A stretch of 64,000 bases of DNA from assembly GCF_013256625.1 (NCBI RefSeq), contig NZ_CP053911.1:1-64000 (forward strand). Direction: 5' to 3'. Below, piece after piece: positions 57,989-64,000 of the stretch. The notes under the pieces are model-generated. The model was not told where the DNA came from. It did no database searches and worked only from the letters and a program-made list of their open reading frames with translations. Each line of letters opens with the position of its first letter. The stretch's first letter is position 1. Source of the DNA: Hymenobacter sp. BRD128. GTDB taxonomy: Bacteria; Bacteroidota; Bacteroidia; Cytophagales; Hymenobacteraceae. The position numbers were made by a program, and so were the translations under genes.

Positions 57989-59569
57989 GTGGCTGTTGCA
58001 GAAGTAGGTGCTTGGCCAACGGTATCTTGGGCTTATGCAGGGCCACAAACAATTCATCGACAAAGTCGTGCTGCGCTTCCAGTTGTCGGAGCGCGTACCC
58101 AAACAGAATCTGTATCGCCGCTTGGGTGAGCTGCTCAACGGGGACTTTCTCTCTGCGCAGACGCAGCCCTTCTACAGCCACACGGGCCAGCCCTCGCTCG
58201 ACCCCGTCGTCTTCTTTAAGTTGATGCTGGTCAGCCGACTGGAAAACCTGGTCAGCGACCGCCGCCTGATTGAGCACTGCAGCCTGCGGCTCGATATCCT
58301 CTATTTTCTGGGCTACGAGGTGGACGAGGACCTGCCCTGGCACTCGACCATTAGCCGTACGCGCCAGCTCTACCCCGCCGCCGTCTTCGAGCACCTGTTC
58401 GAGCACGTCTTTGCCCAGTGCGTAGCCGCTGGCCTGGTCACGGGCTACACCCAGGCCGTGGACTCGGCCTTCGTCAAGGCCAACGCCTCGCTCGAGCGCC
58501 TGTGCGAGAAGCAGCCCACCGACGCCCCTACCTCCGTTCTGCACCTGAGCGGCGAACTAGCCTCGGATACTCCCGTTGCCCGGTCGGCCGTACCGGTCTC
58601 CAGCCCGGCGCACCAGCTACGCCGGGTTGCCACTGCCCATGCCCGTTACGTGCGCAACGAGAGCGGTCCATTGGGCCGCAACCGTCCCCAAGCGCGCCTG
58701 CTGAGCAATAAGACGCATTACAGCCCAGCTGACCCCGACGCACGTATTTCGGTCAAACCGGGTAAAGCTCGGGCGCTCAATTGCCTGTGTAGCATGGCCG
58801 TGGATGAGGGGCACGGCGTTATCAGTCACATCCAGGCGGACTTCGCCGACCAGCGCGATAGCACGTTACTGCCGAGCATCGTCGCGCCGCTTCAGCAGCG
58901 CCTACTTGCGCAAGAGTTGCCGGTGCGGGAAGTAGCGGCCGATACCAACTACTCGAACGGGGTGAACTACGCCCTGGATTCCCGTTTTCGGTAGGTACAA
59001 GCCCGAAATTGAGGGCTTCGCCTACGATAAAGAAGCCGATTGCTTTACGTGCCCAGCGGGCAAGCAACTGCCCTTTAAGAGTTTCGACTCCGACCCGGAT
59101 GGCCGGCTCTCGAAGCGCTACAGTGCCTCCAGCCGCGATTGTCGACGCTGCCCGCGCAAGCCCACCTGTGCCCCAAAGAGTACGAAGCGCAAGCTTACGC
59201 GCACGGCCTACGACGCGCACTACCGCCGGGCGCTGGCCCGGCAGCAAAGTCGGCCAGGCCGGCGCATGCGTCGGCTGCGGCAGCGCACGGTGGAGCCCGT
59301 TTTTGGCAGCTTGCTCCAGCACTACGGGCTGCGCCGCGTCAACACGCGAGGCCGCAGTAGTGCGCATAAAACGATGCTGCTCACGGCCATTGCCTTCAAC
59401 CTCAAGAAACTGCTCAAGTACCAGTCTCAACAGGTACTGCGCCTGGCCATCGCCCTGCCCAAGCCACCGGCTGAGCAGCGGCTTTTGTCCTTTTGGCGCA
59501 CGTATTACCGTCAGTAGCAGCACCTTGGGAACAGGGGGCAAAACGGGCCAGGAGTTCTGCAACAGCCAC
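57989..59569 (+). mobile_element. IS1182-family element, copy E (broken)
   Basis: Ends GTGGCTGTTGCAGAAG (57989) and TTCTGCAACAGCCAC (ending 59569). The flanks GGAC and CGCA do not match, so no target duplication remains. The transposase has an internal deletion. Confidence 0.9.
58035..59517 (+). pseudogene. IS1182 transposase with internal deletion
   Basis: From ATG 58035 the protein follows copies A and B to VAADTNYSNGVNYAL at about 58974. Next to it, WIPVFGRYKPEIEGFAYDKE continues in another frame from 58975 and runs to 59517. Compared with copies A and B, some 25-30 bp between NYAL and WIPVFG are missing, which shifts the frame. The downstream half keeps RQRTVEPVFGSLLQHYGLRR. Confidence 0.88.
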
Positions 59570-59572
59570 CGC

Positions 59573-59680
59573 ACCTTATGGACGCACCTCTTTGCGGCTT
59601 CTTGAACCCCGCTTCCAGCTCCCCAAGGCATCTCGTGCGGACTTTCTGAGCCACTTGTCTCGCGCGATACTTTTGGAGCC
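59573..59680 (+). repeat. Dispersed intergenic repeat, copy 2
   Basis: GCGGCTTCTTGAACCCC, GACTTTCTGAGCCACTTG and TCTCGCGCGATACTTT match the minus strand of 5881-6005 and the plus strand of 51833-51925. It directly adjoins the right end of IS1182 copy E. Confidence 0.6.
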
Positions 59681-59769
59681 GTCCGCGGCCCCGTTACCGG
59701 CACTAGGCGGGGCCCCGCGGTCAGGGCCGCGCTTGGTCGCGCCCGAGCACGAAAGGACCCGGAACCCCG

Positions 59770-59800
59770 CCGAAAACAGGTCCTAACAGGACGTTTTCGG
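59770..59800 (-). terminator. Hairpin after the lipoprotein gene
   Basis: CCGAAAAC (59770-59777) pairs with GTTTTCGG (59793-59800), and the inner GTCCT pairs with AGGAC. It lies 29 bp past the stop of the minus-strand lipoprotein gene. Confidence 0.55.
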
Positions 59801-59828
59801 GACGGCGCCGCGCCTCTGTGGTGTGTGC

Positions 59829-60263
59829 TTAGTGCACCCGCTGGTACTCGAGCCCCGGGCCATCGCAGGCCTGCCACGTGTTGACCAGCGTCCCGTCGGC
59901 TTTGATCACCAGCGTTTCTTGCCGCGCGTTCGCCGTGCACGCCCCGACGAGGCCGTTGGCTACGCTATAGGTGAGGAAGGCGTACTGGCCATCCGAGAGG
60001 GTCTGCAGGAGAAAAGTGCCGCCGGCCGCGGCGACCGTGGGGCCCTGCTGGCGCGTTTTGGTGAAGGTGCTGTCGGCCCGGAAGACGTACGTCTCTTGCC
60101 AGGGCAGGTCCGCGCCCGTCCGGACGTAGCCGGGGACTTGGCCCGTCAACTTGACCAGCTGCCAGGTCTGCGGGTAGGGGGCGGCGGGGGCCGGGGTGGG
60201 GCCTTCTTTTTGGCACGCAATTACCGGGGCCAGGCACAGGGAGAGCAGGAGCGCCTTTTTCAT
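59829..60263 (-). CDS. Lipoprotein, lipocalin-like size
   Basis: A 144-residue protein. Signal peptide KKALLLSLCLAPVIAC ends in lipobox VIAC. The body has WQLVKLTGQVPGYVRTG, YVFRADSTFTKTRQQG and YQRVH at the end, the pattern of small beta-barrel (lipocalin-like/META-like) lipoproteins common in Bacteroidota. Start ATG 60263. Function unknown. Confidence 0.75.
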   Translation of the reverse strand: MKKALLLSLCLAPVIACQKEGPTPAPAAPYPQTWQLVKLTGQVPGYVRTGADLPWQETYVFRADSTFTKTRQQGPTVAAAGGTFLLQTLSDGQYAFLTYSVANGLVGACTANARQETLVIKADGTLVNTWQACDGPGLEYQRVH

Positions 60264-60508
60264 CACGCTAAAGGGGACGGGTTCTGCAGGAGGACTCCCG
60301 AGGCGACGAAAAGGTTGCACGGGCTTAGGCTGCCCAAAGCGGGCACGGTTCTTCCCCCGCCCCTCCAAGAAACGCTCGTTTCCTGGACTAATCTGGCAAG
60401 GGCCCTAACGGCCCCGAAAACGCGGATTTTTGGGGTTGTTTTCAGAGACCCTTTTTTGGATGGTATTTTCGCGTTGGTGCCAGGTCCTGCTGCTGCGCCC
60501 TCTGGTTT

Positions 60509-60964
60509 ATGAAACTCGCACTTCTTCCGCTGTCCTTGCTGCTGGGCTCCTCCCCGCCGACAGCACCCGTCATCACCTTAACGGGCTATCACGCCTGCCA
60601 GGAACGGCTACTGGAGTCCGGCCAGGCAGCCTTGTCCTGCTATGCCCCTACCCAACGGGGCTGTCAGCGCGGGAAAGTTATCCTCGCGTCTGAAAAGCAG
60701 GTAAACACTTCCTCGGAAAAGACGCGTTTTAGTATTGTGGACACCGTCCAGCTCACCCTTCGCGCCCCCAATAGCCTGGCCATCGCCCGCTGTACAACGC
60801 CTACTGGCCAGACGCGCACGTACTTCGTCTTCAGCACACATGATGCGCTCGGCAGCAAGTATCTGCGCCACGTGCAGCGTATCTGGGGGGTCAACAAGCA
60901 GGGACAGCTAGTGGAGGTGCCCGCCCAGAACGTGAAGTGCCTCAACGACGATTTTGGGGCGTAA
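60509..60964 (+). CDS. Secreted hypothetical protein
   Basis: A 151-residue protein with an N-terminal signal-like stretch (LALLPLSLLLGSSPPTAP). Five or six Cys (YHACQERL, ALSCYAPTQRGCQRG, IARCTTP, NVKCLNDD) could form disulfides outside the cytoplasm. No family recognised. It ends 2 bp before the following recombinase gene on the same strand. Confidence 0.6.
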   Translation: MKLALLPLSLLLGSSPPTAPVITLTGYHACQERLLESGQAALSCYAPTQRGCQRGKVILASEKQVNTSSEKTRFSIVDTVQLTLRAPNSLAIARCTTPTGQTRTYFVFSTHDALGSKYLRHVQRIWGVNKQGQLVEVPAQNVKCLNDDFGA

Positions 60965-60966
60965 GC

Positions 60967-61545
60967 ATGCGCGTCGCCATCTATGCTCGCGTGTCGACGA
61001 AAGACAAAGGCCAGGACACGGAGAACCAACTGCACCAACTCCGCGAGTTCGCTGAGCGCCACGGCACTGTTTACCAGGTGTTCACCGACCAGGAGTCGGG
61101 CGGCAAGGCCGACCGCACTGCATTTAAGCAGTTACTACTGGAAGCCTACCAGCAGCAGTTTGACCTAGTGGTGTTCTGGCGGCTGGACCGCTTCAGCCGC
61201 GAGGGCGCGCTGGCCACGCTGCGCTACCTGAAGGAGTTGAAAGACCACGGGGTGAATTACAAGTCCTTCACCGAGCCTTACCTCGACTCGCTCGGGCCCT
61301 TCGGCGACGTCATCGTCTCGATGCTGGCCACCATCGCCGCCCAGGACCTGATTAAGATTTCCGAGAATACGAAAGCGGCCCTGGCCAAGAAGAAAGCGGC
61401 CGGTGTGAAACTCGGCACCCCAGGGAAAAGCCCGGAACAGATTGCGCAGATTCGCCGCCTCAAGGCCGGGGGGCTGTCGAATTATGCCATCAGTAAAACA
61501 ATGGGTATTTCGGCCAGTACCGTGGCCAAATATCTCACTGAATAG
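60967..61545 (+). CDS. Serine recombinase (resolvase/invertase)
   Basis: A 192-residue small serine recombinase. The catalytic Ser is in MRVAIYARVSTKDKGQDTEN; FWRLDRFSREGALATL and ISENTKAALAKKKAAGVKLG cover the active site and the hinge helix. The C-terminal HTH is LKAGGLSNYAISKTMGISAS. It follows the secreted protein gene by 2 bp, with no transposase or visible inverted repeats. It differs clearly from the other two recombinases in the window. Start ATG 60967. Confidence 0.9.
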   Translation: MRVAIYARVSTKDKGQDTENQLHQLREFAERHGTVYQVFTDQESGGKADRTAFKQLLLEAYQQQFDLVVFWRLDRFSREGALATLRYLKELKDHGVNYKSFTEPYLDSLGPFGDVIVSMLATIAAQDLIKISENTKAALAKKKAAGVKLGTPGKSPEQIAQIRRLKAGGLSNYAISKTMGISASTVAKYLTE

Positions 61546-61738
61546 CGAGAAATACCGCGGAATCTACCCCTGTTTTTTACTGCTAACGCCCTTCGTGCAC
61601 GTATTGCGCCCAACGTTTCGTGCCGCATGACGCAGCTCTTTTAAAGACCCTATGGGCACTTAGTCGGACGAGTGGGGCACCCCTACGGGCCCTGTTTCGC
61701 TGCCGGCCCGGGTAGCGCTGCCGGGTGGCGCGCACGGG

Positions 61739-62098
61739 CTAGCACGCAATTTTTAGCTGACGCCTAGCTCTAGAAGCTGGCGGAACCAGCTGGCGGGAGT
61801 TGTCCAGCTGGGCGTCGTTGTCCAGCAGGGCCGCTACCTCCTGTTCGCTCCCCAGCAGCTCGGCTTGCGCGGCTTCCAGCAGGGCGTTGGCCTCGTCGAG
61901 GGCCACCTGGGACGCGGGTCTACCTTGCACCAAGTGCTGGACCAACTGGCTTTCGACCAAGCGCAGGGCCGCTTCGGTACTGGTGCTTACCCGGCTAGGC
62001 TCGCGCCACAGCAGATACAGGCGCACACTCTGGCGCAGTAAGCTTTGCCACGGCGCGCTCAGCGTGCGGGCACAGGCGGTGTAGTGCAGGGGTTCCAT
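61739..62098 (-). CDS. Hypothetical helical protein
   Basis: A 119-residue protein from ATG 62098, mostly helical: STEAALRLVESQLVQHLVQG, then VALDEANALLEAAQAELLGS and EVAALLDNDAQLDN. No membrane segment or known motif. Coding status is supported only by composition and the absence of a competing frame. Confidence 0.45.
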   Translation of the reverse strand: MEPLHYTACARTLSAPWQSLLRQSVRLYLLWREPSRVSTSTEAALRLVESQLVQHLVQGRPASQVALDEANALLEAAQAELLGSEQEVAALLDNDAQLDNSRQLVPPASRARRQLKIAC

Positions 62099-62260
62099 GC
62101 CTAACCAACGCACCTGCCCCCGGCCTTGGATTGCCCCCTACCCCACAACAGTCACGCGCCCGTACGCGCCCCGCAAACAGAGGCGTTCGGGGCTCGTACG
62201 GGTACCGGCTGGGACTACCCTTGGCGGGGTGCCGGGGCACCTTGCGACCCTACGCAAGCC

Positions 62261-62293
62261 AAAAAAAGGCCGTTTCCGGCGGGAAACGGCCTT
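62261..62293 (-). terminator. Intrinsic terminator
   Basis: AAGGCCGTTTCC (62266-62277), loop GGCG, GGAAACGGCCTT (62282-62293); on the minus strand the stem is followed by a T run (complement of A7 at 62261-62267). It lies 21 bp past the stop of the 62314-62973 gene. Confidence 0.85.
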
Positions 62294-62313
62294 TTCCTTA
62301 CACGGCAACGTGC

Positions 62314-62973
62314 TCAGTTCGCGACCGTGAGAAAGAGAGGCTGGGGGTGGAAAGGATTGACAATCGCCTGCCGGGTACTGGTATTATGGTAGTCAGCCAC
62401 TACTTGTAAAGCAGGGCAGGTAGGCGTTTTGAGGTAAAACGCGCCTTCGGCATTCGTAATACAGCGCTGATGCGGGGCGTTGGCCAGGTATACTTCTACG
62501 CCGGGAACAGGCATGCCATCGTTGGTGAGCACCAAGCCCGTGATGGTCACCTCGGCCAGCGTCTCGGGCCGGGCGGCCAGCACGGGCTGCTCGGCAGGGG
62601 TTTGGCGCAGCGGCGCCGGGCTGGTAACGGGAGGGAGTTGGCCAAGCGCCGGCCCGCACTTGGCCAACTGCGGCCGGGCCGCCAGCCCCCCCCACCGCGG
62701 GCGGGAATAGGTACGCGCGGCGTTAGACGCGGTCCAGACCGGGGCCTTGGCCGAGCGCCAGCCACGCGCAGCAGGCGCGTACAGGACGGGGCTCTTGGGA
62801 GCTACCACCCTGGTGGGGGCAGGCCACGTGGGTGTTTTGGCCGGGTAGCCCAGCGGCGCTTTCGCGCGGTAGGCGAGCGTGCGATGCCGGGTGGGTGGCG
62901 TGCTGCCGGGTGCCACATGGCGGGTGGGCAGTAGGGGAGCGAGCAGGGCGGTTAACAGCATTAGTATCAGCAT
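62314..62973 (-). CDS. Secreted protein with carboxypeptidase-regulatory-like domain
   Basis: A 219-residue protein. The N-terminal signal (LILMLLTALLAPLLPTRH) is followed by a Pro/Ala/Arg-rich linker of about 120 residues. The C-terminal domain, ITGLVLTNDGMPVPGVEVYL then CITNAEGAFYLKTPT, is the CarboxypepD_reg fold that often precedes TonB-receptor plugs, but here no receptor follows. Start ATG 62973. Its role is probably as a surface binding module. Confidence 0.7.
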   Translation of the reverse strand: MLILMLLTALLAPLLPTRHVAPGSTPPTRHRTLAYRAKAPLGYPAKTPTWPAPTRVVAPKSPVLYAPAARGWRSAKAPVWTASNAARTYSRPRWGGLAARPQLAKCGPALGQLPPVTSPAPLRQTPAEQPVLAARPETLAEVTITGLVLTNDGMPVPGVEVYLANAPHQRCITNAEGAFYLKTPTCPALQVVADYHNTSTRQAIVNPFHPQPLFLTVAN

Positions 62974-63544
62974 AGCAGAAAGAAGGAGGAGTGTTCTTCA
63001 AAGCTAGGCGAACGGCCAGGCGGGGCGCCGTGCCGTAGCTGAATCGTCGGGTATGATAGCCTAATCGTGCAAATGAGTATCCGAGCAGGCAGGTGACTTA
63101 TAGAAATAGTTTGAACAATTAGCAGTAAAGTACAATTATGTTGCAAAAACTAAGGGGTGGCCTTGGACAGGTTCGAACACGGGCCAAGTGAGGCTCTCGA
63201 ACCACCCTCTCACCTAAGCCCCTTTCGAGCCCTGCATCTGGGCACCCCCTGCTTGTCACGCTTTCTGGGTCTTCCTTTAAGAAATGTGACAAGCTATCAT
63301 ACTCGCACTTTCTCGAAGAGTGGATTACCGCATGTGAAAGGGTTGCCCTATTTATAACACCGTTTGGATGAACGGGTAGCAAGTCCGGCTACAGGGCTTG
63401 CACGTTGAATACCAGCCGCTAGTACCTTCCATCCAAAGAAGGAATACCCGTAATTAGCGTAGCCTTTAAGCCGTAGGGAGCTACAGGTTGTGCAAAAGCC
63501 ACCGCTGCCCTCAGTGCCGGCCCCCAAAACCAACGTCTGCTGCC
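62974..63544. other. Non-coding region with IS-target-like palindrome
   Basis: GCTTGTCACGCTTT near 63251-63264 and AAATGTGACAAGC near 63284-63296 form an inverted repeat resembling the flanks of IS1182 copies A and B. GGTTCGAACAC at 63171 recalls a tRNA T-loop but no cloverleaf could be built. Confidence 0.4.
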
Positions 63545-63766
63545 ATGAAACTACTTGTTTTGCTGCTCGCCTCCGCTAGCGTACTGCTTCTTTTTCCGTT
63601 AACCTATGCCCTGGTCTACGCGAAGCCCGACAGCTCCTTTTGGCAGCACCGTCTGGTTATTAGCATCTGCTTTATGGTGATAGGCCGGTTTACGGTGCTG
63701 GCCTACCGGCGTTTTCGCAGAGGGTCTGCAGAAGCGGGAGTAGCCGGCAGGCCTCCTCTTGGTTGA
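63545..63766 (+). CDS. Small membrane protein
   Basis: A 73-residue protein with two membrane helices (LLVLLLASASVLLLFPLTYA and LVISICFMVIGRFTVLAY) and a basic tail (YRRFRRGS). Start ATG 63545. No family recognised. Confidence 0.5.
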   Translation: MKLLVLLLASASVLLLFPLTYALVYAKPDSSFWQHRLVISICFMVIGRFTVLAYRRFRRGSAEAGVAGRPPLG

Positions 63767-64000
63767 CTACCTATTCGAGGCGATCAAAAGCGTAATAGAA
63801 AAGCTCCTTTCCCTAAACTTCTTGCTGTTGCTTCGCAGCAGCTGCAGGTGGGCCGTTGCCGAGCGGAGCGAGTTTAGGAAACTCGTCCACGAATCAACGT
63901 TTACGAAACGTGCGGAGGGGATGAGCTTCGTAAACGCCTAAATGGGAGCCTCTTACCGGCCAACGTGCCAGACCGGCCGCGCGTCGGAGCAAGGCCCAAA
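63767..64000. other. Window end, no supported gene
   Basis: A 60-codon frame (63759-63941) lacks family features. Short inverted words (CGTTTACGAA / TTCGTAAACG, near 63897-63938) were seen. Confidence 0.3.

Noticed and set aside
63155..63190. Possible tRNA (GGTTCGAACAC T-loop-like)
   Set aside because: No matching acceptor, D or anticodon stems could be assembled around it.

Overview
The window looks like part of a large plasmid (or plasmid-derived replicon) of a Bacteroidota bacterium, most likely Hymenobacter or a close relative. The grounds are high G+C, a secreted protein ending in a gliding-motility/type IX secretion sorting domain, three large carboxypeptidase-like/TonB-dependent receptors, and promoter -7 boxes of the TAnnTTTG type. 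The genus is inferred, not shown.

Layout. 0-3.2 kb is the replication and partition module: nine 18-bp iterons, a Rep_3-type initiator, and a convergent parA operon whose second gene is a small unrecognised partner. A 16-bp-arm palindrome lies upstream of parA. 3.7-11.1 kb carries an alpha/beta hydrolase, a frameshifted gene, a VanZ-like protein, a CPBP protease and a secreted T9SS-type protein. 11.2-15.8 kb is IS-rich (IS1182, IS3 and relics) with a frameshifted HEAT-repeat gene. 16-23.8 kb has a TonB receptor, an aldo/keto reductase, a 1.26-kb non-coding stretch with long hairpins, a zinc-ribbon protein, a YhcG-type nuclease and a START-domain relic. 23.95-27.91 kb is a cargo-free Tn3-family transposon inserted in front of a second copy of the VanZ-like unit. 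28-36.2 kb holds envelope genes: DUF1345, two low-complexity secreted proteins, acetamidase/formamidase-like, PepSY-like, a COG4705-like membrane protein and a TonB receptor. 36.6-41.6 kb has a second zinc-ribbon protein, an IS630, an AT-richer island with a porin-like gene, and a nonsense-mutated IS3. 41.6-44.9 kb holds a Fic protein with a convergent, overlapping candidate antitoxin, a lipoprotein, a YgjP-like metallopeptidase and a membrane protein. 45-59.6 kb is dominated by IS1182-family copies (four with complete transposases in the whole window, one broken, one relic), with a HEAT protein, a third TonB receptor, an orphan serine recombinase and a paralogous secreted pair. 59.8-64 kb has small secreted or lipoproteins and another serine recombinase.

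The replicon module should maintain the element. Most of the rest is envelope and surface functions broken up by transposition. No conjugation gene, rRNA, tRNA or CRISPR array was recognised. The most interesting points are the Fic/antitoxin pair in tail-to-tail overlap, the small ParA partner with its palindrome, the duplicated VanZ unit split by Tn3, a dispersed intergenic repeat of about 110 bp, IS1182 insertions in homologous flanks, unusually long perfect hairpins, and three genes each broken by an apparent one-base loss in a short G/C run.
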